Assembly: GCF_015277895.1 (NCBI RefSeq)
Contig: NZ_CP063815.1
Coordinates: 2,480,001 to 2,544,000 of the forward strand
DNA length: 64,000 nucleotides
Source: Microbacterium abyssi
GTDB lineage: Bacteria > Actinomycetota > Actinomycetes > Actinomycetales > Microbacteriaceae
Reading direction: 5' to 3'
Positions 8,446 to 16,616 of this stretch are shown here, piece after piece. Under the pieces are notes generated by a model that was not told the origin of the DNA, did no database searches, and saw only the letters and a list, made by a program, of their open reading frames with translations. The position numbers and the translations under genes are program-made. How positions within the stretch are numbered: position 1 is the first letter of the stretch; each line of letters begins with the position of its first letter.

Positions 8446-9618
8446 ATGCTCCGCTCCCTTTTCTCCGGCATCTCGGGTCTGCGCTCGCACCAGACCATGC
8501 TCGACGTCACCGGCAACAACATCGCCAACGTCAACACCACGGGCTTCAAGGCCTCCGCCGTACAGTTCCAGGACTCCCTCTCGCAGCTTCTGCAGAACTC
8601 GATGATGCCGCAGCAGGGCGCCGGCGGTCAGAACCCCGCCCAGGTCGGCCTCGGCGTACAGGTCGCCGGCATCAGCACCAACTTCGCCGCCGGCGCCCCG
8701 CAGCCCACCGGCGTTCCGACCGACCTCATGATCTCCGGTGACGGCTTCTTCATCGTGCAGTCCGGCGGTGAGACGCTCTACACCCGCAACGGCGGATTCT
8801 CGTTCGACACCAACGGCCAGCTCGTCACCGCCGACGGCGCGCTCGTGCAGGGGTGGACCGCTCAGGACGGCGCCATCACCCCCGGTCAGGGCCTGGGAAG
8901 CATCACCCTTCCGGTCGGCGCATTGAGCCCTGCCACTCCGTCGACGGCGGCGAAGGTCACGGGCAACCTGCCGTCGGATGCCGCGGAGAACGACGTGCTG
9001 GTCCGCGACGTGCAGGTGTACGGCGCCGACGGCACCGAGTCCTCGCTCCGCCTCACCTTCACCCGCACGACGACCGGCTGGGACGTCACAGAAGCCGACG
9101 GCACCGGGAACGCCACGCTCACATTCGCCTCCGACGGTACGCAGACCGGCGGCCCCATCTCGCTGACCACCTCCAACGGCATCACGGTCGACCTGTCCGC
9201 GATCACCGGCTTCGCCGAGGTGAGCGACATCAAGATCTCGGAGCAGAACGGCAAGCCGGCCGGAGTCCTCAGCTCGTACGCGCTGACGAACGACGGCAGC
9301 CTCGTCGGCACGTTCAGCAACGGTGAGACCGAGGTGCTGGCCCGGATCGCCCTGGCCGGATTCGTGAACCCCGGCGGCCTCGAGAAGGCCGGCTCCTCGC
9401 AGTTCCGGGCGAGCGCCAACTCCGGTCAGGCCACGATCGGCTCGGCGGGCGCCGACGGCCTCGGCGGCATCATCAGCGGTGCGCTGGAGATGTCGAACGT
9501 CGATCTGTCGCAGGAGTTCACGAACCTCATCGTCGCCCAGCGCGGCTTCCAGGCGAACGCGCGCATCATCACCACCAGCGACGAGGTGCTCCAGGAGCTG
9601 ACGAACCTGAAGCGCTGA
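8446..9618 (+). CDS. flgE: Flagellar hook protein FlgE
   Basis: 390 residues. It begins MLRSLFSGISGLRSHQTMLDVTGNNIANVNTTGFK, the FlgE/FlgF/FlgG rod-hook signature, and ends SNVDLSQEFTNLIVAQRGFQANARIITTSDEVLQEL with the matching C-terminal helix. The internal FlgE D2-like region (VTGNLPSDAAENDVLVRDVQVYGADG) and its length favour hook over rod. Its place after flgD supports this. The start follows an AAGAAAGG ribosome site. It is the last gene before the hairpin terminator at 9636, so it closes the first flagellar block. Confidence 0.92.
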   Translation: MLRSLFSGISGLRSHQTMLDVTGNNIANVNTTGFKASAVQFQDSLSQLLQNSMMPQQGAGGQNPAQVGLGVQVAGISTNFAAGAPQPTGVPTDLMISGDGFFIVQSGGETLYTRNGGFSFDTNGQLVTADGALVQGWTAQDGAITPGQGLGSITLPVGALSPATPSTAAKVTGNLPSDAAENDVLVRDVQVYGADGTESSLRLTFTRTTTGWDVTEADGTGNATLTFASDGTQTGGPISLTTSNGITVDLSAITGFAEVSDIKISEQNGKPAGVLSSYALTNDGSLVGTFSNGETEVLARIALAGFVNPGGLEKAGSSQFRASANSGQATIGSAGADGLGGIISGALEMSNVDLSQEFTNLIVAQRGFQANARIITTSDEVLQELTNLKR

Positions 9619-9635
9619 CCCGCTCTCAGAACCCG

Positions 9636-9673
9636 GCAGGAGGGCTGCCCGCGAAAGCGGGCGGCCCTCCTGC
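9636..9673 (+). terminator. Strong hairpin terminator after flgE
   Basis: A 17-bp stem (arms 9636-9652 and 9657-9673, one G-U wobble pair) closes on a GAAA tetraloop and is followed by TTCG. It begins 17 bases after the flgE stop and precedes the second sigma-28-like promoter. The T-run is poor, as is usual in high-GC actinobacteria. Confidence 0.8.
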
Positions 9674-9708
9674 TTCGTGTCTGGTGCCCACTCGACGCCG
9701 CATCGCCC

Positions 9709-9735
9709 TAACGCGCAGCGATCAGCGGTCGACAG
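9709..9735 (+). promoter_or_regulatory. Sigma-28-type promoter upstream of flbD-motAB
   Basis: TAACGCGC (9709-9716), 11 bases, then GTCGACAG (9728-9735). Spacing is the same as at 483 and 11675, but the -10 element is a weaker match to GCCGATAA. It lies just downstream of the flgE terminator and about 73 bp before flbD, which fits a new transcript start here. Confidence 0.5.
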
Positions 9736-9807
9736 TCACCAACGATGGCCCAGGATGGGCTGTCAGTCCTCACGGATTGAGGGCATGAAGTTTCCAGGAT
9801 GGAGCCC

Positions 9808-10047
9808 ATGATCGTCGTCACGCGCCTGAACCAGACTCGGTTCGCGCTGAATCCTGACCTGATCGAGCGGATCCAGGCCTCCCCCGACACCACCATCGTC
9901 CTGGTGGATGCCGCGACCTTCGTCGTCACCGAGACGATGGACGAGGTGATCGCGAAGATCACCCGCTACCGCGCCGGCGTTCTCGCGGCGGCCGCGAACT
10001 GGTCCGGCGACATCTCCCACGCTGACGACGCAGAGGCGGTGCACTGA
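9808..10047 (+). CDS. flbD: Flagellar protein FlbD
   Basis: 79 residues. It begins MIVVTRLNQTRFALNPDLIERIQASPDTTIVLVDAATFVV, which matches the small FlbD family found beside flgE and motAB in Gram-positives and spirochaetes (consensus I-x-V-T-R-L-N...f-x-l-N-x-d-x-I-E). Its molecular role is not firmly known; in Bacillus its homologue (SwrD) raises swarming motor power. The ATG at 9808 is preferred because GGATGGAG precedes it; another ATG nine bases upstream (9799) is possible. Its stop overlaps the motA start by one base. Confidence 0.88.
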   Translation: MIVVTRLNQTRFALNPDLIERIQASPDTTIVLVDAATFVVTETMDEVIAKITRYRAGVLAAAANWSGDISHADDAEAVH

Positions 10048-10856
10048 TGGACCCGTCACTGATCATCGGCCTCGTCCTCGCCTTCGGCGCGCTGCTGGCC
10101 ATGATCAACATGGAGGGCGCCTCGGTGATGTCCCTCCTGCTGCCGGCGCCGATGATCCTCGTCTTCGGCGGCACGATCGCCGTGGGCGTCGCCACCGGTA
10201 CCGTCCGCGACTTCATCCACGCGTTCAAGGCTGTGCCCCGCGCGTTCCGCGGCGACCGGCGCACGGCCCACAGCATGATCGACCCGATCGTCGGCTACGC
10301 CGAGAAGGCGCGCTCCGAGGGCCTCCTCGCCCTCGAGCAGTCGCTCGTCGACGAGAAGGACCCGTTCCTGCGCCAGTCGCTGCAGAGCATCGCCGACGGC
10401 GTCGACGCCGAAGAGCTGCGCACCCTGATGGAGGACGAGATCACCTCTACCGCGGCGCGCAACCGCACGGCATCCAAGTTCTTCATGACCCTCGGCGGAT
10501 TCGCGCCGACCGTCGGCATCGTCGGCACGGTGGTATCGCTGACGCACGTGCTCGAGAACCTCGACCAGCCCGACGAGCTGGGGCACATGATCGCCGCCGC
10601 TTTCGTCGCCACGCTGTGGGGTCTGCTGTCGGCCAACTTCATCTGGCTGCCCATCGGCGGCCGTCTCCAGCGTCTGGGTGAGCTGGAGGTCGAGCGGATG
10701 ACCCTGGTGATGGAGGGCATGCTGGCCGTGCAGGCCGGCGCCCCGCCGCAGTTCGTCGGAGAGCGCCTGCGCGCGCTGGTCTCCGACCGTCCGCAGAAGA
10801 AATCCAGCCGCAGGGGTGCGGACAAAGGGGCAGCGGATCCGGCTCTGACGCCATGA
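10047..10856 (+). CDS. motA: Flagellar motor stator protein MotA
   Basis: 269 residues, normal for MotA. With MotB it forms the proton- (or sodium-) driven stator. Four membrane helices are visible: about 4-22, 27-47 (VMSLLLPAPMILVFGGTIAV), 146-168 and 178-200. The conserved prolines near the third and fourth helices are in GGFAPTVGIVGTVV and ANFIWLPIGGRL. The cytoplasmic loop holds the charged block RSEGLLALEQSLVDEKDPFLRQSL, which contacts FliG. The gene directly overlaps flbD and shares ATGA with motB. Confidence 0.95.
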   Translation: MDPSLIIGLVLAFGALLAMINMEGASVMSLLLPAPMILVFGGTIAVGVATGTVRDFIHAFKAVPRAFRGDRRTAHSMIDPIVGYAEKARSEGLLALEQSLVDEKDPFLRQSLQSIADGVDAEELRTLMEDEITSTAARNRTASKFFMTLGGFAPTVGIVGTVVSLTHVLENLDQPDELGHMIAAAFVATLWGLLSANFIWLPIGGRLQRLGELEVERMTLVMEGMLAVQAGAPPQFVGERLRALVSDRPQKKSSRRGADKGAADPALTP

Positions 10857-11659
10857 GCGTGCGAGCGCGACGACAGGTCCCGCACGACGAGCACAGCGGG
10901 CCCGATGAGCGCTGGATGGCGTCGTACCTCGACATGGTCACGGTCCTCATGTGCCTGTTCATCGTGCTGTTCGCGATGTCCACGGTCGACCAGGAGAAGT
11001 TCGAGGCGCTCAGCGCATCGCTGGCCACCGGATTCGGACAGGACCCGTCGGAGTTCGCCGACGTGGCCGAGGGCGTGGTCGTCCCGCCGGAGCTCATCGA
11101 CGAGGAGGGCGAACCCGCCGATCCCGACCTGGCCGCCGCCGTCAAGGAGTTCGACGATCTCTCCGCGCTGCGCGAGCGCCTGCGCGAGGCGCTCGCGCAG
11201 AACCACCTCGAGGCCGACGTCACCTTCACGATCGACGACCGCGGCCTGACGATCGGTCTCGTCAGCGCTGAGACGTTCTTCGACACCAACAGCACGAACC
11301 TCAGCGCCAAGGCCGTCGCCGTGCTCGACACGCTCGGCGGCGTGCTGGTCGACGTGCCCAACGAGATCTCGGTCGAGGGCCACGCAGACCACCGCGGGGC
11401 CGTCGCCCCGTTCCCGACGAACTGGGAGCTGTCCTCCGGGCGCTCCACCCAGGTTCTCCGCCACCTCGTCGAGGCGGGTGGCCTCCCGGCGAACAACGTC
11501 AAATCCGTCGGCTACGCCGACACCCGTCCGATCGCGGAAGGATCCAGCGCCGCGGCTCTCGCGAAGAACCGACGAGTCGACATCGTCGTCCTGTCTCAGG
11601 TCAAGGAGGAGGTGCGCAACCTCATCCCGTCCGTCCAGTCGTCCAAGTCCGGACCCTGA
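10853..11659 (+). CDS. motB: Flagellar motor stator protein MotB
   Basis: 268 residues. The single membrane helix carries the proton-binding aspartate: WMASYLDMVTVLMCLFIVLF, with Asp27. The C-terminal OmpA-like peptidoglycan-binding domain spans about 140-255 and shows VEGHADHRG, NWELSSGRSTQVLRHL and KNRRVDIVVLS. It anchors the stator to the wall. The gene ends the flbD-motA-motB block. fliL, usually next in Gram-positive operons, is missing; only 41 bases and a sigma-28-like site separate it from fliM. Confidence 0.95.
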   Translation: MSVRARRQVPHDEHSGPDERWMASYLDMVTVLMCLFIVLFAMSTVDQEKFEALSASLATGFGQDPSEFADVAEGVVVPPELIDEEGEPADPDLAAAVKEFDDLSALRERLREALAQNHLEADVTFTIDDRGLTIGLVSAETFFDTNSTNLSAKAVAVLDTLGGVLVDVPNEISVEGHADHRGAVAPFPTNWELSSGRSTQVLRHLVEAGGLPANNVKSVGYADTRPIAEGSSAAALAKNRRVDIVVLSQVKEEVRNLIPSVQSSKSGP

Positions 11660-11674
11660 CGACGGCCAGTCGCC

Positions 11675-11701
11675 TTACGCGCGTCCGTCACCGCCCGATA
11701 G
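11675..11701 (+). promoter_or_regulatory. Sigma-28-type promoter upstream of fliM
   Basis: TTACGCGC (11675-11682), 11 bases, then CCCGATAG (11694-11701). The same 8-N11-8 architecture occurs at 483 and 9709. The -10 element covers the first possible fliM start (GTG at 11701), which argues for one of the GTG codons at 11710 or 11713. Confidence 0.58.
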
Positions 11702-11712
11702 TGGGGTTCGTG

Positions 11713-12648
11713 GTGATCGAGGACAGCGCGCGATCCGTCGTGCAAGCGGGAACGCCGGCAGGCACGTCTTCGTCGAACGCCGACATCGCGGTGTACGACT
11801 TCGAGAGGTCCGCCACGCTGTCGCGCGAGCACGCGCGTGCGCTGGAGCTGGCCTTCGAGACGTTCTCGCGCCAGTGGGCGGCCGACCTCTCCGCAAAGAT
11901 CCGCGTCCGCGCGACGGTCAGCGTCGAAAACGTACGGATGCTGACCTACGGCGAGTACGCGCACGCGCTGCCCACCACCACCGCCCTGGTCGTGTGCGCA
12001 TTCGCCGATTCGGCCGAGCGCATGATCGTGCAGTTCCCGTCGTCGGCCGCGACCGCCTGGATCGTGCAGATGGTCGGCGGACGCGCCACCGACGCGACCG
12101 AGGAGCGCACGTTCACGCCGATCGAGCAGGCTCTGATCGGCACCCTGATGCGGGATGTCATCGACCTGCTGACGAAGACGATGGACGGCCTGCTGCCGCA
12201 GGGCATCTCGATCACCGGCATCCAGTACAACTCGCAGTTCGCGCAGGTCGCCGCCGCCACAGAGCCCGTGATCGTCGCACAACTGAACATGCGGCTGGGC
12301 GGCCGCTCGGTGCCGGCGAGCATCATGCTGCCGGCATCCATCCTGACCGCTTTCCAGAACATCGCCCCCTCCGACCGGTCCGCGAGCCCTGAGCTCGTCC
12401 GCCGCCAGGTCGAGGAGACGCCGATCGAACTCGCCCTGCGTCTCAGTTCACGGACCATGCTCCCGCGCGATGTGCTCGGCCTCTCGGTCGGTGACATCGT
12501 GCCGCTGCCGCACTCCGCCGATCGACCGCTGCTGCTCCTCGCCGGAGATCAGCCGATCGCGACGGCCGCCGTCGGCACCTCCGGCGCCCGCCTCGCGTGC
12601 GTCGTCACCACCACCGTTTCCGACCCCGCCTCCGAGGAGTCCGCGTGA
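11713..12648 (+). CDS. fliM: Flagellar motor switch protein FliM
   Basis: 311 residues from the GTG at 11713; in-frame GTG codons also occur at 11701 and 11710. FliM forms the C-ring wall and binds CheY-P. The family landmark YDFERSATLSREHARALELAFETFSRQWAADLS starts at about residue 30 and corresponds to the YDFxRPxxfS block. The C-terminal SpoA domain (MLPRDVLGLSVGDIVPLPHSADRPLLLLAG) is at about 245-290. The N-terminal CheY-binding peptide is not recognisable; the first 28 residues are Ser/Gly-rich. The 11713 start is chosen because the sigma-28-like -10 covers 11701. The TGA overlaps the fliN GTG. Confidence 0.9.
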   Translation: MIEDSARSVVQAGTPAGTSSSNADIAVYDFERSATLSREHARALELAFETFSRQWAADLSAKIRVRATVSVENVRMLTYGEYAHALPTTTALVVCAFADSAERMIVQFPSSAATAWIVQMVGGRATDATEERTFTPIEQALIGTLMRDVIDLLTKTMDGLLPQGISITGIQYNSQFAQVAAATEPVIVAQLNMRLGGRSVPASIMLPASILTAFQNIAPSDRSASPELVRRQVEETPIELALRLSSRTMLPRDVLGLSVGDIVPLPHSADRPLLLLAGDQPIATAAVGTSGARLACVVTTTVSDPASEESA

Positions 12649-13304
12649 CCAGCACCACCGCTTACGAATCCGCCATCGCCGCTGCCTTCGCGGCACGGCT
12701 CCCCACCGCGGCTCCCACCAGCATCCAGCCCTCGCGCTCATCGGGGGACACCGGCGACGCGGTCGTCGTCTCGTTCGTAGGAGAGGCCAGTGCAGAGCTG
12801 GCCGTCCAGATCCTCGACCCGCTCGTGCTCGTGGACGGCCTGCCGGACGCACCGCTGGCCGACCGGCTGCTCGATGCCCTGGAGGCCTCCACCAGCGCCC
12901 TCGGCCCCGGTGCCCTCGGCGAGGCACGCATCGGCGACGCCTCGGCGATCTTCTCGCACCCCGCGGCGCAGCTGTTCGATCTGCAGGACGAGACCGATCG
13001 TACGATCGGCCGCCTCGCCGTGCGCGTGACGCAGAGCCCTGCGAACGCCGCGACCTCATCGCGCCGGCTGCAGCGCATCGCCGGCGTCGAGATGGAGCTC
13101 ACCGTCGAGATCGGCCGCACCCGCATGGCCGTGCGCGACGTGCTCGACCTCGAGCCGGGCCGCGTGGTCGAGCTCGACCGCTCCGCCGGAGCTCCCGCCG
13201 ACGTGAAGCTCAACGGGCGCATCATCGCGCACGGCGAGATCGTCGTCGTCGACCAGGACTACGCCGTGCGCATCACGCGGATTCTCGAGAACGTCGAGGC
13301 CTGA
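12645..13304 (+). CDS. fliN: Flagellar motor switch protein FliN (long form)
   Basis: 219 residues from a GTG inside the fliM stop. The C-terminal 75 residues form the SpoA domain: LQRIAGVEMELTVEIGRTRMAVRDVLDLEPGRVVELDRSAG then DVKLNGRIIAHGEIVVVDQDYAVRITRIL, very typical of FliN. Residues about 1-140 are an extra N-terminal region related in layout to the CheC-like part of FliY, but the CheC phosphatase D/S-x3-E-N motifs are not seen. It works in the C ring and as a docking point for FliH-FliI. Confidence 0.9.
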   Translation: MTSTTAYESAIAAAFAARLPTAAPTSIQPSRSSGDTGDAVVVSFVGEASAELAVQILDPLVLVDGLPDAPLADRLLDALEASTSALGPGALGEARIGDASAIFSHPAAQLFDLQDETDRTIGRLAVRVTQSPANAATSSRRLQRIAGVEMELTVEIGRTRMAVRDVLDLEPGRVVELDRSAGAPADVKLNGRIIAHGEIVVVDQDYAVRITRILENVEA

Positions 13305-13798
13305 TTCTGGACGACCTGCTCGTTGCGCTGCGCGTCGCCCTCTCGCTGGCGGCGGTGCTCGGGCTGCTCTGGTTCCTGCAGCGCAGGTTCACGCGCAAGA
13401 CGACGCGCCGCCGCGACGCCGAGGCGATCACGGTGCTCGGGCGCCAGAGTCTCGGCGCGAAGGCTCAGCTCGTCGTCGTGCAGACCGCCGACGCACGATA
13501 CGTGCTCGGCGTCACCGAACACGGCGTGAACGTCGTCGACAAACTCGCGACGGTTGAGACGGCCGCGGTTGAGACGGGTGCCGTCGAGACCGGCGCTGCG
13601 GATGCCGCTGAAGAGGCGGATGCCCAGCCGCAGAGCGGCTCCTCGTTCGACAGCATCCTGGCCGGGGCGTCCGCAGCGCCGGCCCATGCGCCCGAGCTGC
13701 GCCGCCGCGTGCGACACCGCAACGATCCGCTGCGCGGCTCGATCATCTCCCCCGAAACCTGGCGCCAGACCGCCGAGGCCTTCCGGCGCTCACGATGA
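13304..13798 (+). CDS. fliO: Flagellar biosynthesis protein FliO, non-canonical start
   Basis: About 164 residues. A membrane helix comes first (LLVALRVALSLAAVLGLLWFLQ), followed by RRRDAEAITVLGRQSLGAKAQLVVVQTADARYVLGVTEHGVNVV, the conserved FliO domain. FliO helps assemble the FliP ring. No ATG, GTG or TTG exists in frame ahead of the helix: the codons around the fliN stop are CTG (13301), ATT (13304), CTG (13307). The first standard start, GTG at 13355, would cut the helix in half. ATT overlapping the fliN stop, with GAGG a few bases upstream, is the most likely start. The end overlaps fliP by ATGA. Confidence 0.75.
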   Translation: MLDDLLVALRVALSLAAVLGLLWFLQRRFTRKTTRRRDAEAITVLGRQSLGAKAQLVVVQTADARYVLGVTEHGVNVVDKLATVETAAVETGAVETGAADAAEEADAQPQSGSSFDSILAGASAAPAHAPELRRRVRHRNDPLRGSIISPETWRQTAEAFRRSR

Positions 13799-14496
13799 AC
13801 GCGCTGCACCCGCTGAGTGTCGTGCCGCTTCTCACGATCGACATCAACGGCGTCGACGGCTCCCCCTCCGGGTCGATCCTCACGCTGCTCGGGATCACGC
13901 TGCTGTCGGTAGCGCCGGCGCTGCTGCTGATGATGTCGTCGTTCACGAAGATCTTCGTGGTGCTCGCGATGACCCGGAACGCACTCTCGCTTCCCAGCAT
14001 CCCCCCGAACCAGGTGCTGGCGGGGCTCTCGCTGTTCCTCTCGCTGTTCATCATGTGGCCGGTGCTCACCGAGATCAACACGGTGGCCGTGCAGCCCTAC
14101 ATCGAGGGCTCGCTCACCTTCACGCAGGCATTCGACGTCGGCCAGGCGCCCTTGCAGGCATGGATGCTGGGATACACGCGCGAGGAGGACCTCGCGCTGA
14201 TGTCGCGCATGGCAGGGCAGGACAATCCGGCAGACCCGGAGAGCGTGCCGCTGTACACGCTGATCCCGGCGTTCATGATCTCGGAGCTGCGGGCGGCTTT
14301 CATCATCGGATTCGTCATCTTCGTGCCGTTCCTCGTGATCGACCTCGTCGTCGCCGCGGCGCTGATGTCGATGGGCATGATGATGCTTCCGCCGGTGATG
14401 ATCTCGCTGCCGTTCAAGATCCTGCTGTTCATCCTGGTCGACGGATGGGGGCTGATCATCAGATCGCTCCTGGAGAGCTACGGAGGGGTCGGATGA
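13795..14496 (+). CDS. fliP: Flagellar export gate protein FliP
   Basis: 233 residues. FliP forms the core of the type III export channel with FliQ and FliR. The FliP signature SVAPALLLMMSSFTKIFVVLAMTRNAL at about residues 38-64, and PLYTLIPAFMISELRAAFIIGFVIFVPFLVIDLVVAAALMSMGMMMLPP at about 156-204, are unmistakable. Four membrane helices are visible. The N-terminal stretch before the first helix is short, and a cleaved signal peptide is not obvious. It overlaps fliO and fliQ by ATGA. Confidence 0.96.
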   Translation: MNALHPLSVVPLLTIDINGVDGSPSGSILTLLGITLLSVAPALLLMMSSFTKIFVVLAMTRNALSLPSIPPNQVLAGLSLFLSLFIMWPVLTEINTVAVQPYIEGSLTFTQAFDVGQAPLQAWMLGYTREEDLALMSRMAGQDNPADPESVPLYTLIPAFMISELRAAFIIGFVIFVPFLVIDLVVAAALMSMGMMMLPPVMISLPFKILLFILVDGWGLIIRSLLESYGGVG

Positions 14497-14768
14497 GCCC
14501 GGAGGCAGTTCTCGACATCGGCACGCAGGGCCTCATCATCGCGGCCAAGCTCGCCGCGCCCATTCTCATCACCGCGCTCGTCGTCGGCTTCGGCATCTCA
14601 CTGCTGCAGTCGATCACCCAGGTGCAGGAGGTGACGCTGTCGTTCGTGCCGAAGATCGTCGCCGTCGCGATCGCGCTGCTGATCGCCGGCAACTGGATGA
14701 TCGCCGAGATCATCGCCTTCACGAACGACATGTTCGACCGCATCCCGACGCTGCTGAGCGGCGGATGA
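14493..14768 (+). CDS. fliQ: Flagellar export gate protein FliQ
   Basis: 91 residues, the standard FliQ size, with two membrane helices (about 16-38 and 50-72). The conserved stretch APILITALVVGFGISLLQSITQVQEVTLSFVPKIVAV contains the QAxTQIxExTLxFxPK signature. It wraps around the FliP-FliR core of the export gate. The ATG lies inside the fliP stop. Confidence 0.95.
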   Translation: MSPEAVLDIGTQGLIIAAKLAAPILITALVVGFGISLLQSITQVQEVTLSFVPKIVAVAIALLIAGNWMIAEIIAFTNDMFDRIPTLLSGG

Positions 14769-14769
14769 C

Positions 14770-15531
14770 GTGAACATCCCGATCGACTACGCGTGGCTCG
14801 AGGCGACCATGCTCGCCGCCGTGCGCATCACTGCGTTCATCGTGATCGCACCGCCGTTCTCCTACGGCGGCATCCCCATGCGCATCAAGGCGATGCTGGC
14901 GATCGGACTGTCCCTGGCGATGGGTGCGGCCGTGACGCCCGGATACGAGAATCTCGGCACGGGACCGTTCCTCGGCGCGCTGGTGGTTCAGGTGCTCACC
15001 GGCGCGCTCCTCGGGTTCCTCGTGATGCTCTGCTTCTCGGCATTGCAGTCCGCCGGAAACCTGATCGACGTGTTCGGCGGGTTCCAGCTCGCGCAGGCGT
15101 TCGACCCGCAGTCGATGATCAACGGCGCGCAGTTCACCCGGCTGTTCCACCTCGCAGCCCTTGCCCTGCTGTTCGCGTCCGGCGGGTACCAGGTCATCCT
15201 GGCCGGGCTCGCGCGCAGCTTCGAGGCGGTGCCGGTGAGCGGCATCTTCGAGGTGGCGGGGCCCGCCGAGCTGCTGGTGAACGGCGTCTCGCAGATGATG
15301 CTCGCGGCAGTGCAGATCGCGGGCCCGCTGGTCCTCGTGCTGTTCCTCGCCGATGTGGGCCTCGGCCTCATCACCCGCGTGGCGCCAGCCCTGAACGCCT
15401 TCGCGATGGGCTTCCCGGTGAAGATCCTGCTCACGCTGGTGCTGGCAGGGACCGTGTTCGTCGCCCTCCCCGGCCTCGTCGACGCCCTGACGTCAGAGGC
15501 GTTCCGCATGATGCGGGGGGTGCAGCAGTGA
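14770..15531 (+). CDS. fliR: Flagellar export gate protein FliR
   Basis: 253 residues from a GTG start one base after the fliQ stop. FliR is the single asymmetric subunit of the FliPQR channel. The family segments RITAFIVIAPPFSYGGIPMRIKAMLAIGLSLAMG at about 18-51 and DVGLGLITRVAPALNAFAMGFPVKILLTL at about 195-223 are clear. Six hydrophobic segments are visible. The flhB GTG starts inside its TGA stop. Confidence 0.94.
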   Translation: MNIPIDYAWLEATMLAAVRITAFIVIAPPFSYGGIPMRIKAMLAIGLSLAMGAAVTPGYENLGTGPFLGALVVQVLTGALLGFLVMLCFSALQSAGNLIDVFGGFQLAQAFDPQSMINGAQFTRLFHLAALALLFASGGYQVILAGLARSFEAVPVSGIFEVAGPAELLVNGVSQMMLAAVQIAGPLVLVLFLADVGLGLITRVAPALNAFAMGFPVKILLTLVLAGTVFVALPGLVDALTSEAFRMMRGVQQ

Positions 15532-16616
15532 GCAACGACAGCGGCGAGCGCAGTGAGAAGGCCACGGACAAGCACCTCCGCGAAGCGCGCCAGAAAGGCC
15601 GGATCTCACGCAGCCAGGACCTCACGGCCTGGCTCGGGATCGGCGCGGCGGCGGTGGCGCTGCCCGCCGCGATCGTGGCGGGCGCGGCTGCCGGCACCGA
15701 GCAGCTGATCTCGCTCACCTCGATCGTGCACGCGCCGTCGACCTCGACCGCGCTCGGCGCGCTGGAGCTCGGGCTCGGCTCCGTGCTGCCCACGCTCGGC
15801 GTGATGCTCGCCGCCGTCGCCATCGTCACCCTGCTCGGCGCCGTGATCCAGGGCGGCGTGCACCCGCGCAAACTCGCGGGAAGGTTCGAGCAGTTCAACG
15901 TCGTGAACGGCGTCAAGCGCGTGTTCGGCCTGCAGGCCCTGTGGGAAGGCGCGAAGGCGCTGCTGAAGACCGCCGCGATCGGCCTGGCGTTGTGGATCGT
16001 GATCGCAGGTCTCGTTCCGGTGCTCTCGGCGAGCGGCTCGCACTCGCTCTCACGTCTGCTCGGCACCGCGAACGACGGCAGCACGGCGCTGCTGCAGACC
16101 GCGATCGCGGTTGGACTCGCACTCGCCGCGATCGACGTGTTCGTCGTGATGCGCCGCAACACCAAGCACACGCGCATGACCAAGCGCGAGGTGCGCGACG
16201 AGAACAAGAACTCCGAGGGCGACCCGCTGATCCGCCAGCAGCGCCGCTCGCGCCAGCTCGCGATCAGCCGCAACCGGATGATCGCCGCGGTCGCCGGTTC
16301 CGACGTCGTGCTGGTGAACCCGACGCACGTCGCCGTGGCGCTGAAGTACGAGGCCGGCAAGGCCGCTCCGAAGGTGGTTGCGAAGGGCACCGGACTGATC
16401 GCCGACCGCATCCGTCAGCGGGCGAAGTCGGCGGGCGTGCCCATGGTGCGGGAGATCTCGCTCGCTCGCGCGCTGTTCGCCGCGTGCGAGCTCGGCCAGG
16501 AGATCCCCGCAGATCTTTACAACGCCGTCGCCAGGGTGCTCGTGTTCGTCGACAGTCTCCGCAAGCGCGGTGCCGCCCGCGGCATCCATTCTCTTCCCTA
16601 CCGGAGGACCGCATGA
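15528..16616 (+). CDS. flhB: Flagellar export switch protein FlhB
   Basis: 362 residues. The N-terminus GERSEKATDKHLREARQKGRISRSQDL is the standard FlhB opening (E-k-T-x-x-R-x-x-x-A-R-x-x-G-x-v-x-x-S). Four membrane helices lie at about 30-215. The autocleavage motif NPTH is intact at residues 264-267 in VVLVNPTHVAVALKYE, so the substrate-specificity switch driven by FliK should work. The C-terminal tail after the cleavage domain is of normal length. It overlaps flhA by ATGA. Confidence 0.96.
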   Translation: MSNDSGERSEKATDKHLREARQKGRISRSQDLTAWLGIGAAAVALPAAIVAGAAAGTEQLISLTSIVHAPSTSTALGALELGLGSVLPTLGVMLAAVAIVTLLGAVIQGGVHPRKLAGRFEQFNVVNGVKRVFGLQALWEGAKALLKTAAIGLALWIVIAGLVPVLSASGSHSLSRLLGTANDGSTALLQTAIAVGLALAAIDVFVVMRRNTKHTRMTKREVRDENKNSEGDPLIRQQRRSRQLAISRNRMIAAVAGSDVVLVNPTHVAVALKYEAGKAAPKVVAKGTGLIADRIRQRAKSAGVPMVREISLARALFAACELGQEIPADLYNAVARVLVFVDSLRKRGAARGIHSLPYRRTA

